The notes beneath the pieces are model-generated. The model was not told where the DNA came from. It did not search any database and saw only the letters and a list, made by a program, of their open reading frames with translations. The position numbers and the translations under genes were made by a program. 64,000 bases of DNA, from the NCBI GenBank assembly GCA_019113295.1, contig DXHR01000034.1, positions 1-64,000 of the forward strand, in the 5' to 3' direction. Origin of the DNA: Candidatus Salinicoccus stercoripullorum (GTDB lineage: Bacteria; Bacillota; Bacilli; Staphylococcales; Salinicoccaceae). Positions 8,778-17,718 of the stretch are shown piece after piece; position 1 is the first letter of the stretch, and every line of letters begins with the position of its first letter.

Positions 8778-10202
8778 ATGAAGTTTACAGATAGGTTCAA
8801 GTCCCGGACGATGCATGCAGTAATAATTGCCGGTATCATTCTTTTTGCAAGTTTTGCCCCGGACATCATCCTTCAGGATTTCAATCCGGAACAGCAGAGA
8901 ACCGTTTTGCTTCTGCTGCTCGCCATTTATTTGTGGACATTTTCGAAAATGCCGACCGGTGCGGCGAGCATATTGCTGCTTGCAATGATCATAATTCTGA
9001 ATCTGACAGACTCGGTGGAGGAGGCCATGGCCGGGTTTCTTTCCTCTGCGCTCTATTTTATACTGATCCTCTCCATATTGAGCCAGGTGCTCATCAAGGT
9101 GGATGCAGATAAAGTTATTTCTTCAAAAATTCTGGGACTTGAAAACATCACACCCCGTAAAATTGTACAGATCCTTCCGGTCTTCATGTCTTTGTTGCCG
9201 GTGCTCATACCTTCTGCCTTCGCAAGGCTGAAAACAGTGCTGCCTTTTGTTGACAGTATGAATGAAGCATTCGGTTTTCCGGATGACAGTGTGTTCAAGA
9301 AATATGCCTTATATGTCACAGGACTTGTCAATCAGAACAGCACGATGATTGTATACACCGGCGGCGGTTATCCCGTACTTGCAGCCCAGCTGTTGAAAGA
9401 TTATGAAATTGCCGACCTGGGCTGGTCCGGCTGGTTTCTGATCATCGCACCGCCACTGTGGTGTGCGCTCATCGTTACAAGCATTTTCTCATGGTTTTAT
9501 CTGAAACTGTCCTATCCATCAGAAAGTGCAGAGAGTTTTACAATAGAAAAAAATCCACCCGGCACGGATTATTATGAATATAAGCCGACAAAGCGCTTCT
9601 GGTTCGTGATTATGACATTCAGTCTGATGATACTGACCTGGATATTTACAGATCCGGGTCAATTGCCGACACTTCTGCCGCCGATGATCCTGCTCGTGCT
9701 GTATGCTCTGCCGAAAATAGAGCTGATCACCAACGAGGATATACGGGCGTTCAACTGGGAGAATTTCCTGCTTATCGGTGCATCGCTGTCCATAGGCGTA
9801 ATACTGGATCAGAACGGCACCGCACGCATGATTGCAGAGCAGCTGATCAGTTTGGTGCCGGAGGACGCCGGTATAGTCATTAACATCATCATTGTCGCAA
9901 TCATCATGTTTTTATTCCGTATGATTTTCATCGTACCGACGTCGGCTGTCATCGTGATATTCCCCGTCATGATTCCGTACGCGGAGATGACGGGCATACC
10001 GGCGCTCACCCTTGCCTTCATCGTCATCATGATAATCGGCGGCACAAATATACTGCCAATCCATTCCCCGACATTATATTTCGCATTCAAAGAAGGTGTT
10101 CTGAGCAGGAAGGACCACTATATGATGGCGGTGTTCTCCAGCCTTACATTCCTGATCATTTCGATACTTGCGGCGCTCCTGTACTGGAATCTGTGGAGCT
10201 GA
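8778..10202 (+). CDS. SLC13/DASS-family anion permease
   Basis: This is a polytopic inner-membrane protein of about 474 residues with roughly a dozen hydrophobic segments. It begins in a helix around IIAGIILFASFAP, shows MPTGAASILLLAM near the first reentrant hairpin, LVNQNSTMIVYTGGGYPVLAA in the first half and IIGGTNILPIHSPTLYFAFKEG in the second. The paired Ser/Asn-Thr-containing loops are typical of the divalent-anion:sodium symporters and related ion transporters, but the substrate (dicarboxylate, sulfate or other) cannot be assigned. ATG 8778 was chosen because AGGTGAT stands at proper spacing; GTG 8769 or ATG 8772 are possible alternatives. It is transcribed separately from gltD because a terminator intervenes. 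Confidence 0.8.
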   Translation: MKFTDRFKSRTMHAVIIAGIILFASFAPDIILQDFNPEQQRTVLLLLLAIYLWTFSKMPTGAASILLLAMIIILNLTDSVEEAMAGFLSSALYFILILSILSQVLIKVDADKVISSKILGLENITPRKIVQILPVFMSLLPVLIPSAFARLKTVLPFVDSMNEAFGFPDDSVFKKYALYVTGLVNQNSTMIVYTGGGYPVLAAQLLKDYEIADLGWSGWFLIIAPPLWCALIVTSIFSWFYLKLSYPSESAESFTIEKNPPGTDYYEYKPTKRFWFVIMTFSLMILTWIFTDPGQLPTLLPPMILLVLYALPKIELITNEDIRAFNWENFLLIGASLSIGVILDQNGTARMIAEQLISLVPEDAGIVINIIIVAIIMFLFRMIFIVPTSAVIVIFPVMIPYAEMTGIPALTLAFIVIMIIGGTNILPIHSPTLYFAFKEGVLSRKDHYMMAVFSSLTFLIISILAALLYWNLWS

Positions 10203-10309
10203 TCTCTATGCGGCTCCCCGCTGAAATTCATGAGAGTTATAAAGTGCAGTATGATATGATTCTCATATGGTTTGAAAATGCATATTCTATTAGTCTAAGG
10301 AATGGTTGA

Positions 10310-11482
10310 ATGGTAAAGGAAAGGCTTTGGACAAAAGATTTCATCATTATATTCATATTTAATTTCTTCATTATGCTGGCGATGTTCCTGCTGATGGTAA
10401 CGATCAGCGGCTATGCCGTGGATGAATTCGGCATAGCCACGAGCACAGCCGGTCTGGTGGCCGGAATCTTCATCGTGGGATCGCTCCTTGGCAGGATACT
10501 GACCGGCCACCAGCTCAGCCTGATCGGAGCGAGGAAGATCATGTACATCGGCACGGTCATGTTCGTCATTACATATGGGCTCTATTTTATCGCTGATAAT
10601 CTGACGCTCCTGCTCATCGTGAGATTCTTCAACGGCCTTTCAAACGGAGTGGCGACGACCGCAGTCGGAACACTTGCGGCGCTCGCCCTGCCTCAGAGCA
10701 GAAGGGGGGAAGGCATCAGCTATTTCAGCCTGAGCTTCGTGCTTGCCACAGCACTCGGACCGTTCATGGCCTTCTACCTGCTGCAGTTCATCCAATATCA
10801 GATGCTGTTTCTGATCGTCTTCATCCTTGTGCTGACCGCCAGTGCATTTACGCTCTTCGTGCGGACGGACAATACGACAGTCGATCTTGAAAAAGAACCG
10901 AAGCCGAAATTCGAATGGATTGATAAGAAGGCGATGCCGGTTGGGATCGTCGTGCTGCTCATCTGCATGGCCTATTCGACGGTCCTGTCATTCATTGCAC
11001 TGTTTGCAGAAGAACAGGGTCTGGTCGCTGCTTCATCCTACTTCTTCCTGGTATACGCAATTGTCATCCTGATTACACGGCCGATTACCGGAAGGATCAT
11101 GGACCAGAGAGGTGCCAATGTAGTGATGTATCCATCGCTTATTGTCCTTGCCGTCGGCTACCTCGTACTCGGACAGACCAGTTCCGGCTTCATGCTGCTT
11201 TTGGCAGGTGTGCTTATCGGTTTCGGCTACGGTAACTTCCAGTCCATCTCCCAGGCACTCTGTATAAAAATTGCAGATGCCAAAAATGTGGGACTTGCCA
11301 CCTCGACTTATTTCATAGCTCTCGACTTCGGACTCGGTGTCGGCTCCTATATACTCGGCGTACTCGTGCCATCACTCGGCTACGGCGGTCTCTACAGTTC
11401 AATGATCGTGCTTGTCACACTCGGACTCCTGGTCTACTATACGGTCTACGGAAGGGATGAATCCAGGAAGCAGAGAATATGA
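10310..11482 (+). CDS. Major facilitator superfamily transporter
   Basis: The 390-residue protein has about 12 transmembrane helices in two halves. The MFS signature after helix 2 is seen as GSLLGRILTGHQLSLIGARKIM, and an equivalent loop in the second half is PITGRIMDQRGANVVM. This length and pattern fit small drug or metabolite proton antiporters (YfkF/YxlH-like), but no substrate can be given. Start at ATG 10310 with AAGGAATGG upstream. The neighbours are an unrelated anion permease upstream and a convergent metQ remnant downstream, with a shared terminator after the stop. Confidence 0.82.
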   Translation: MVKERLWTKDFIIIFIFNFFIMLAMFLLMVTISGYAVDEFGIATSTAGLVAGIFIVGSLLGRILTGHQLSLIGARKIMYIGTVMFVITYGLYFIADNLTLLLIVRFFNGLSNGVATTAVGTLAALALPQSRRGEGISYFSLSFVLATALGPFMAFYLLQFIQYQMLFLIVFILVLTASAFTLFVRTDNTTVDLEKEPKPKFEWIDKKAMPVGIVVLLICMAYSTVLSFIALFAEEQGLVAASSYFFLVYAIVILITRPITGRIMDQRGANVVMYPSLIVLAVGYLVLGQTSSGFMLLLAGVLIGFGYGNFQSISQALCIKIADAKNVGLATSTYFIALDFGLGVGSYILGVLVPSLGYGGLYSSMIVLVTLGLLVYYTVYGRDESRKQRI

Positions 11483-11517
11483 AAAGCTCCCCCAAATTGG
11501 TTTTGGGGGAGCTTTTC
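11481..11517. terminator. Bidirectional terminator
   Basis: Perfect stem GAAAAGCTCCCCCAAA / TTTGGGGGAGCTTTTC with a four-base loop. It begins at the MFS stop codon and abuts the convergent metQ remnant. Confidence 0.92.
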
Positions 11518-11518
11518 A

Positions 11519-11840
11519 CTACCAGCCGATTTCCTCAAGCGGCAGGAAGGCCGGGATGAGGGAGCCTTCATGCTCTTCCTCTATGAATTGTTTCGTATCC
11601 TCTTCCTGGAAGAGTTCAGCCACTCTCTGAAGTGTCTCGTTATCTGTATCCTCACTTCTTGAAGCTATGATATTGACATAATCAGTGGCTGTTTCATCTT
11701 CATGGTAGACGGAATCTTCAACCGGGTTGTACCCCGCGTCCCTTGCGATGCCGTTGTTGATCACCCCGGCATCCACATCACCGAGCGCCCTTGGAATCCT
11801 TCTTCGATCACTTTAAGAATATCGTCCATGATAAAGTCTG
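11519..11840 (-). pseudogene. metQ: Remnant of MetQ/NlpA-type methionine-binding lipoprotein gene
   Basis: The last 85-95 codons match the C-terminal end of NlpA/MetQ substrate-binding lipoproteins: IPRALGDVDAGVINNGIARD, then the ATDYVNIIASR strand and a final ELFQEEDTKQFIEEEHEGSLIPAF. The family is normally about 270-280 residues with a signal peptide and lipobox, all missing here. Near 11796 the frame shifts by one: the upstream ILKVIEEG stretch is in another frame from IPRALGD. The truncation point is beside an IS3-family transposase remnant, the likely cause. No metN or metI gene is adjacent, so the transporter locus has been lost from this site. Confidence 0.8.
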
Positions 11841-11844
11841 TACG

Positions 11845-11974
11845 TCTTTTGAAGAATTGAAATAGGAAGCTGGAGCGTATCTTATTAAATATAATAATGA
11901 ACGGTATCAATGGGGATTAAAAAATGACCCCGATTCAATATCGGAGTCATCTACTCACCGCACAGGTTTTTTAA
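11845..11974 (+). pseudogene. C-terminal remnant of an IS3-family (IS150-like) transposase
   Basis: Conceptual translation gives SFEELK, a stop, then YLIKYNNERYQWGLK and, one frame over, MTPIQYRSHLLTA. These are the end motifs of the DDE transposase OrfB of the IS150 group (YYNNERYQWGLKKMTPVQYR is usual). A stop codon and at least one frameshift (near 11922) show that it is dead. Only about 40 codons remain. It lies head-on against the truncated metQ remnant, so it probably marks an old insertion followed by deletion. The right end of the element may be near 12001. Confidence 0.7.
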
Positions 11975-12027
11975 AACTATCTACATTATGGGTTACAGTT
12001 CAAGCAGGTCATGAATCAGCTATGTTA

Positions 12028-12357
12028 TTACGCTTCCTGAAGACTCTTATCAGGTTCGCACCATTCTTCAGCCCATTTCTGGAGCTCATTCATGAACGGT
12101 TCGATGGCTTGCCCTTTTTCAGTCAGTTTATACTCTATTCTCACCGGTGTTTCCGGATAAACTTCACGCTCTACAATACCTTCCGCTTCCAGCGATTTCA
12201 AACGCTCGGATAGAACACGGCCACTCACACCCATAGAGGATTCGAGGTTGCAGAAACGCTTAGGTCCGTCAATCAATTGAAAGATAATCAGACCCGTCCA
12301 TCTCTGACCGATGACGCCCATGGCATTTTCAAATTTTGGACAGATTGAAGTATCCAT
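12028..12357 (-). CDS. HxlR-family transcriptional regulator
   Basis: The 109-residue single-domain winged-helix protein shows the HxlR pattern: CPKFENAMGVIGQRWTGLII at the start, a recognition-helix region CNLESSMGVSGRVLSERLKSL, and the wing VYPETPVRIEYKLTEKG. HxlR-type proteins are dimeric repressors or activators, often sensing electrophiles or redox stress through an N-terminal Cys (Cys6 here). AAGGAGTGATTAA precedes the ATG. Regulators of this type usually control a divergent neighbour, but the divergent side here holds only a decayed TRAP permease, so its target may be lost or elsewhere. Confidence 0.85.
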   Translation of the reverse strand: MDTSICPKFENAMGVIGQRWTGLIIFQLIDGPKRFCNLESSMGVSGRVLSERLKSLEAEGIVEREVYPETPVRIEYKLTEKGQAIEPFMNELQKWAEEWCEPDKSLQEA

Positions 12358-12510
12358 TTAATCACTCCTTGCAGAACATTGTAACCCTATTTATAGTATT
12401 TTTACAAATGAATATAGTCTAAATGGAAAAATACTTTTGTTCTAAATATATTGAAAGTTCAGATTTTGTATCGTAGTATGGTCGTGTTGTCATCCAAAGG
12501 AAAGCGGATT

Positions 12511-12886
12511 CATGTGGTGGAGCGGGAATAGCCAATGCCAATCCGATGCAGACTTCCTGGACGGCTTTGAGACTCGCGCTCCCTGGTTTCATCATCCCGT
12601 TCATTATCGCCTACGATTCTTTTCTGCTGTTGGATAGCCGATCAATTACTGGAGATTCGTAATAGTAGTTGCTACAGCACTCGTCGGTGTGTATGCCCTG
12701 GCTGTAGGTATGGGGAACTTTGTGAGGACAAGGATGAACATAGTTGAAAGAATACTGTTTGTTGCAGTGGCCTTCCTCCTGATTACAACAGATCAGATGC
12801 TTGACCTGGTTAGCATCGTATTATTCATTGTTGTGATGACCATTCATTATGTAAAAAGTAAGAGAGTAGTGGAGGCACAAAATTAA
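12511..12886 (+). pseudogene. C-terminal remnant of a TRAP transporter fused permease
   Basis: From about 12513 the translation GAGIANANPMQTSWTALRLA followed by LPGFIIPFIIAYDSFLLL matches the last conserved stretch of TRAP 4TM/12TM fusion permeases (TAXI type). After a frameshift near 12640 it continues as WRFVIVVATALVGVYALAVG and several further hydrophobic segments to a stop at 12884-12886. Only about 120 of more than 600 residues remain. The stop codon directly abuts the ATG of the GntR gene, whose ribosome site GGAGG (12871-12875) lies within the remnant's last codons. This suggests that the permease was the first gene of the 2-hydroxyacid operon before it was lost. Confidence 0.72.
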
Positions 12887-13588
12887 ATGAAGCCAATAAG
12901 AAAAGAGAAATTATCCGAGCTCATCTATGAAAATATAGTTGGTCTGATCAAGGATGGTGAATATGAGATAGGCAGCAAACTGCCTTCAGAAAATGAATTG
13001 GCAGCATATTACAAAGTCAGCCGGGCTCCTGTAAGAGAGGCAATCAGTCAACTCATTTCCATGGGATATGTGGAATCCAGTCAGGGAAGAGGGACGTATG
13101 TCAAAAATATATCGGCAGCCGACGAGATAAAAGAATACATCTATGGAAAGTTTGATAAAAAGGAATTATTCGATCTTTTGGAAATGCGCACAATTTTGGA
13201 AGTTCAGTCAGCACGACTGGCAGCCGAGAGACGCACTGCAGAAGATCTGATGAAAATAGAAGCCGCTCTGGAAGAATTTAAAAAGATCACACAAAATCAG
13301 CGGATCATAGGAATGAAAGCAGATTATGATTTTCATGAAGCAATTATAATATCAACCGAGAATGACTTTATGATTCAGACCTTCAACAATCTCCAGAGTG
13401 TTCACCGTAATGCATTGGAATTCTCGTTGAAACTGAATATAGGCAAACCGAGAAAGCGTGAAATGGTCTACAGTGAGCATGCCGGAGTATTCGAAGCGAT
13501 TAAGAATGGTGATGCTGAAATAGCATCGCGGAGGATGAAGGAGCATCTTTTCAATATGAGAAGGAAACTCGGGGATGACAGGATATAA
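12887..13588 (+). CDS. FadR-subfamily GntR transcriptional regulator
   Basis: The 233-residue protein has an N-terminal GntR winged helix (KLSELIYENIVGLIKDGEYE, then SKLPSENELAAYYKVSRAPVREAI) and a C-terminal all-helical FCD effector domain. In the FCD domain DYDFHEAII, the SEHAGVFEAI region and MKEHLFNM supply the Asp and His residues that usually bind a metal and a small carboxylate. LldR- and GlcC-type members respond to lactate or glycolate, which fits the oxidases that follow 12 bases downstream. It is probably the local regulator of glcD-glcF-lhgO. Whether it activates or represses is not visible. Confidence 0.88.
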   Translation: MKPIRKEKLSELIYENIVGLIKDGEYEIGSKLPSENELAAYYKVSRAPVREAISQLISMGYVESSQGRGTYVKNISAADEIKEYIYGKFDKKELFDLLEMRTILEVQSARLAAERRTAEDLMKIEAALEEFKKITQNQRIIGMKADYDFHEAIIISTENDFMIQTFNNLQSVHRNALEFSLKLNIGKPRKREMVYSEHAGVFEAIKNGDAEIASRRMKEHLFNMRRKLGDDRI

Positions 13589-13600
13589 TGGGAGGCAATT

Positions 13601-15007
13601 ATGGAAAATGTTGTTTTGAAAGAATTTGAAAATATAATGGAAAAACGTCTTTTAACTGAAATTGATGACAGGACGTCCTATGGATACGACGGCTCTTTCG
13701 GTCAGTACATCCCTGACTGTGTGGCCCAGGTCATGTCCACCGAAGAGGTGCAGAAAATAATGGAGATCGCGGACCGTCATGAAGTTCCCGTCTGTGCCCG
13801 CGGGGCCAGTACGAGCCTGTCAGGAGGCCCCTTGCCGGTCCAAGGCGGCATTGTGCTCGATTTCTCGCAATGGGATACGAAGTTTGAAATATACCCGGAT
13901 GATCTGATCATGAGAGTCAGCCCGGGGGTCAGGACAGGGGACATACACAAGCTGGCTGAAGCGCACAATCTTATGTATCCGCCCGATCCCTCGTCTTCTT
14001 CGATATGTACCATAGGCGGGAATCTTGCAGAAAACGCCGGGGGTCCGCGTGGCGTCAAATATGGAGTCACCAAGGATTTTGTGATCGGACTGGAAATCGT
14101 GACGGCGGACGGGAAAGTTCTGAGGACCGGAGGCAGTACTGTCAAGAATGTGACAGGGTATGATCTGACGAAGCTGATTGTCGGATCTGAAGGCACACTG
14201 GCTGTCATTACGGAAGCGACTTTACGCCTCATACCGAAGCCGTTGGACACCAGGACGGCAATGATCATCTTTGAAGATCTGTATACAGCCGGGAAATCCA
14301 TATCAAAAATACTGACTTCAGGTGTCAGGCCATCCAAAATGGAAATACTCGACCATAACGCAATCAATAAGGTGGAAGACTATGCGGGGCTCGGACTGCC
14401 CAGGGAGGCAGCTGCAATAATACTCGTCGAAGTGGACGGCGATCCGGACGTGTTGGAGAAAGAGCTGGGCATCGTTGAAAATGCGCTGAATGAAATCGGG
14501 GTGGAAAATGTGGAGGTGGCATCGGATAAAGAGGAGGAAGCCAGGCTCTGGCAGGTGCGTAAGCTGGTTTCTCCTGCGGTCGTCTCAAGCGGTTATACAA
14601 AAATATCCGAAGATGCGACTGTGCCGCTCAGCAAAATCCCGGATATGTTCAGGAAAATCGATGAGATCAAAAAGAAGTACGATCTGAATATTGTAGTCTT
14701 CGGTCATGCAGGGGACGGCAACCTGCACCCGACAATCAACACCAATATGCGAGACCCGGAAGAAGTGGAACGGGTGGAACAGGCTGTCGAAGAAATATTC
14801 AACTATGCAATCGAACTCGGTGGAACACTTTCGGGCGAACACGGCATAGGCACGATGAAAAAAGCATTCCTTGCCAAGGAGATGGGTGATGACGGTGTGG
14901 AATTCCAAAAGGCGATAAAGCGGGCCCTGGACCCCAAAAATATATTGAATCCCGGAAAAATATTTCCTGAAAAAGGAGAAAAAAGGTTAGTGTTGCGCAA
15001 TGACTGA
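13601..15007 (+). CDS. glcD: FAD-linked 2-hydroxyacid (glycolate/D-lactate) oxidase subunit GlcD
   Basis: The 468-residue protein has the vanillyl-alcohol-oxidase fold. The FAD domain (about 40-220) contains VCARGASTSLSGGPLPVQGG and IGGNLAENAGGPRGVKYG, and the C-terminal substrate domain contains FGHAGDGNLHPTI and the HGIG motif (GEHGIGTMKKAF). Members oxidise glycolate, D-lactate or D-2-hydroxyglutarate and pass electrons to a cognate iron-sulfur protein, here GlcF, encoded by an overlapping gene. GGGAGG is well spaced before the ATG. The exact substrate is not decidable from sequence; LhgO downstream hints at 2-hydroxy-dicarboxylates, but glycolate or D-lactate are equally possible. Confidence 0.9.
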   Translation: MENVVLKEFENIMEKRLLTEIDDRTSYGYDGSFGQYIPDCVAQVMSTEEVQKIMEIADRHEVPVCARGASTSLSGGPLPVQGGIVLDFSQWDTKFEIYPDDLIMRVSPGVRTGDIHKLAEAHNLMYPPDPSSSSICTIGGNLAENAGGPRGVKYGVTKDFVIGLEIVTADGKVLRTGGSTVKNVTGYDLTKLIVGSEGTLAVITEATLRLIPKPLDTRTAMIIFEDLYTAGKSISKILTSGVRPSKMEILDHNAINKVEDYAGLGLPREAAAIILVEVDGDPDVLEKELGIVENALNEIGVENVEVASDKEEEARLWQVRKLVSPAVVSSGYTKISEDATVPLSKIPDMFRKIDEIKKKYDLNIVVFGHAGDGNLHPTINTNMRDPEEVERVEQAVEEIFNYAIELGGTLSGEHGIGTMKKAFLAKEMGDDGVEFQKAIKRALDPKNILNPGKIFPEKGEKRLVLRND

Positions 15008-16280
15008 ATCATTGGTTGAAAAGCTGGATTATGAAGCGACTTTTGACTGTGTACAATGCGGCTATTGTCTGCCGGTTTGTCCGACATATATTGCTTTCAA
15101 AAAAGAGAAGCATTCCCCGCGTGGAAGAATCAACCTTGTCAAACTTGCGGCGGAAGAGAAAATATCGATTGATGACATGCAGGAAGGTATCGATCTGTGC
15201 CTGGGATGCAGGGCATGTGAAACTATCTGTCCTACAAATGTAAGGTATGGGGACATACTCATGTCAGCGGTGGAAGTATTGAAAGAGAACAAACGAATGG
15301 GCATCGTGGAAAAAGCGGCCAGGACATCATCATTCAAGCTTGCCCTGAAGAATCATAGGATTCTTGGCCTGGTCAACAGAGGTATGTATGTCTATCAGGC
15401 ATCAGGCATGAAGAGTGCTCTGAAAAGGACGAATGTACTGGGAAAATCGCAAAAGATGGATCAGATGAACAGGGCGATGCCTGATGTCATCCTGAGCAGG
15501 CGCATTACCAGAAACATCAATCCTTTCCGGAAAAAAAGTCTGTCGGTCGGCTTTTTCGAAGGGTGCATCATGGATGCATTCTTTGCTCAGGTGAACAAGC
15601 TGGCTGTGAATATAATGCAGGAGAATAATATACAGGTTACGAATATACCGAACCAGACATGCTGCGGCGCGCTGCAGCACCATGCAGGGGAGTCTTCAGA
15701 GACACTGAAGCTTGCCATGCAAAACATAGAGGCATATGAAAAATATGACTTCGATTATATTGTCAACACGATCGGCGGCTGCGGAGCGACACTTAAAGAA
15801 TACGATAAATTATTTGCCCCGGACACCGAGTGGCATGAGCGGGCAAAAAGTTTCACCGGAAAAGTACGGGATATCTCCCAGATCATGTCGATGATTGATT
15901 TTGATTTCAAGCATGAGATTAAAAAGAATGCTGTATACCAGCCTTCCTGTCATCTGGAAAATGTTCAGCAGGTGTTTGAAGACCCGCTGGATGTAATCCG
16001 TCAGGTGCCGGGGATGAATTATATGGAAATGAATGAGAAATCACTGTGCTGCGGTTCAGCAGGCATCTATAATATCCTCCATTTCGATGAATCCATGCAG
16101 ATTCTTGATCTCAAGATGGAAAATGTAAAAAAATCGGGGCCGGACCTTATCATTACTTCGAACCCGGGGTGCCATATACAGATGAAACTGGGAGTGGAGC
16201 GTGAAGGTCTGGCTGATGAAATTGAAGTAAAGCATATTGTGGAAGTAGTGGCAGAAGCTTGTGGGGTGGATGAAGATTGA
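15000..16280 (+). CDS. glcF: Iron-sulfur subunit GlcF of the 2-hydroxyacid oxidase
   Basis: The 426-residue electron-transfer protein overlaps glcD by 8 bases, which suggests coupled translation. The N-terminal ferredoxin domain has two 4Fe-4S motifs: Cys17/20/23/27 and Cys67/70/73/77. The C-terminal half has two CCG (DUF224, heterodisulfide reductase B-like) repeats with Cys189, Cys221-222, Cys261, Cys317, Cys350-351 and Cys391, which bind a further cluster in this family. It accepts electrons from GlcD and passes them to the membrane quinone pool. The separate gene at 17754 copies residues about 180-426 without these cysteines. Confidence 0.93.
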   Translation: MTESLVEKLDYEATFDCVQCGYCLPVCPTYIAFKKEKHSPRGRINLVKLAAEEKISIDDMQEGIDLCLGCRACETICPTNVRYGDILMSAVEVLKENKRMGIVEKAARTSSFKLALKNHRILGLVNRGMYVYQASGMKSALKRTNVLGKSQKMDQMNRAMPDVILSRRITRNINPFRKKSLSVGFFEGCIMDAFFAQVNKLAVNIMQENNIQVTNIPNQTCCGALQHHAGESSETLKLAMQNIEAYEKYDFDYIVNTIGGCGATLKEYDKLFAPDTEWHERAKSFTGKVRDISQIMSMIDFDFKHEIKKNAVYQPSCHLENVQQVFEDPLDVIRQVPGMNYMEMNEKSLCCGSAGIYNILHFDESMQILDLKMENVKKSGPDLIITSNPGCHIQMKLGVEREGLADEIEVKHIVEVVAEACGVDED

Positions 16281-17473
16281 AAACGGACATAATAATAATA
16301 GGTGCAGGAATCATTGGTCTCAGCACAGCATATCATCTTTCGGAAAAATTCAGGGACAGGAGAATCATTGTCCTGGATAAAGAGGATGGGGCGGCAAAGC
16401 ATCAGACTGGCCATAACAGCGGTGTAATTCATTCCGGAATCTACTATAAACCAGGTTCATACAAGGCAAGGTTTGCACGCAATGGTTCCAAATCCATGAT
16501 GGCATTTTGTGACAAGTATAATATTGATTACACACAATGCGGCAAAGTCATAGTCGCAACAGATGAAGAAGAAATACCGAGGATGAAGAAACTGTATGAG
16601 CGTGGACTGGAGAACCAACTGGACGTCAAACTGCTGAATGGTTATGAAGTCCGGGAAATTGAGCCATTCGTGAATACAGTGGGCGGAATCCTCGTGAAAA
16701 ATACCGGCATTGTGGATTTCAAAGCCGTGACGGAAAAATTCGGAGAATTATTTGAGCGGAACGGCGGAGAAATACATTACAACACGTCGGTTCAAATTGT
16801 CACTGAGGAGGATGGAATAATCACTGTAGGTACTGATACCGTTCAGTATGAAGCAGACTATCTGATAAATTGCGCTGGTCTGTACAGTGATAAACTGGCA
16901 AAAATGATCGGTGTAGATACAGATGTGAAAATCATACCTTTCAGAGGAGAGTATTTCAAGTTGGACGAGAGTGTTGAACACTATGTAAAAACATTGATCT
17001 ACCCGGTCCCCAATCCGGAACTGCCATTTCTGGGAGTGCATTTCACAAATATGATAGGCGGGGGCGTTGATGTCGGGCCCAATGCAGTGCTCGGTTTCAG
17101 GAAAGAGGCATATAGAAAACTGGGGTTCCATTTTGAAGAAACTAAAGCAATACTCACTTTTCCCGGTCTGTATAGAATGGGTTTGAAAAATATAAAAGAA
17201 GCCGCGGGAGAATATTATCGTTCGTTCAACAAAAAAGCCTTCGTCAAAGAAGCGAAGAAACTGGTTCCATTACTGAAGGAAGAAGATATCGAACCAATGG
17301 AAGCGGGAGTGAGGGCGCAGGCGATGAAACCAGATGGGAGCATGTTGGGTGATTTCCATTTTGAAGAAAATGAATGGAGCCTGCACGTACTGAATGCACC
17401 TTCACCTGCTGCGACATGCTCAATAGAGATAGGAAGGGAAATAGCGGAACGATTTGCAAAGAAAACACGGTGA
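16277..17473 (+). CDS. lhgO: L-2-hydroxyglutarate oxidase (LhgO family)
   Basis: The 398-residue DAO-fold flavoprotein starts with the FAD Rossmann motif IIIIGAGIIGLSTAYHL and continues with GHNSGVIHSGIYY, the family's substrate and FAD contact region, then GIVDFKAV and the C-terminal GVRAQAM. LhgO oxidises L-2-hydroxyglutarate to 2-oxoglutarate and feeds electrons to the respiratory chain. A TTG start overlapping the glcF stop (TTGA) is chosen, with GGGGTGG at 16263-16269. It is the last gene of the gntR-glcD-glcF-lhgO operon. No clear hairpin follows the stop. Confidence 0.87.
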   Translation: MKTDIIIIGAGIIGLSTAYHLSEKFRDRRIIVLDKEDGAAKHQTGHNSGVIHSGIYYKPGSYKARFARNGSKSMMAFCDKYNIDYTQCGKVIVATDEEEIPRMKKLYERGLENQLDVKLLNGYEVREIEPFVNTVGGILVKNTGIVDFKAVTEKFGELFERNGGEIHYNTSVQIVTEEDGIITVGTDTVQYEADYLINCAGLYSDKLAKMIGVDTDVKIIPFRGEYFKLDESVEHYVKTLIYPVPNPELPFLGVHFTNMIGGGVDVGPNAVLGFRKEAYRKLGFHFEETKAILTFPGLYRMGLKNIKEAAGEYYRSFNKKAFVKEAKKLVPLLKEEDIEPMEAGVRAQAMKPDGSMLGDFHFEENEWSLHVLNAPSPAATCSIEIGREIAERFAKKTR

Positions 17474-17615
17474 ATTTCTCCGGAGGCGGGACAAAAGTCC
17501 TCGGAAGATATTATTTCTTTCTGAAGACATTTATCCCCAGCTGCCGGTTTTTATTATTATTACGTCAAAATATTGTGTTTTGTCATAAAATGTTCGAAAT
17601 TCCACTTAAAATGGT

Positions 17616-17645
17616 TTGATATTTAACTGTTTTTTGAGGTATAAT
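17616..17645 (+). promoter_or_regulatory. Sigma-A promoter of the cysteine-less GlcF paralog
   Basis: TTGATA (17616-17621) and TATAAT (17640-17645) are separated by 18 bases. Transcription would start near 17652 and leave a leader of about 100 bases before the ATG at 17754. Confidence 0.8.
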
Positions 17646-17659
17646 GTAAGCGTATACAA
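17644..17659 (+). promoter_or_regulatory. cre box 1 (CcpA operator) over -10/+1
   Basis: ATGTAAGCGTATACAA matches the catabolite-responsive element consensus WTGNAARCGNWWWCAW at every position. It overlaps the -10 box and probable start point, where bound CcpA represses. Confidence 0.8.
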
Positions 17660-17718
17660 AATGATGATTTGCATTCATTCAGGAGATACCCTGAATCAGA
17701 TAAAATTTCCGCCTTTTA

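Noticed and set aside
12419..12604. 61-codon minus-strand frame
   Set aside because: It is antisense to the TRAP permease remnant, whose plus-strand translation matches a known family.
13777..14367. 196-codon minus-strand frame inside glcD
   Set aside because: It is antisense to conserved FAD-binding sequence, with no start signals.
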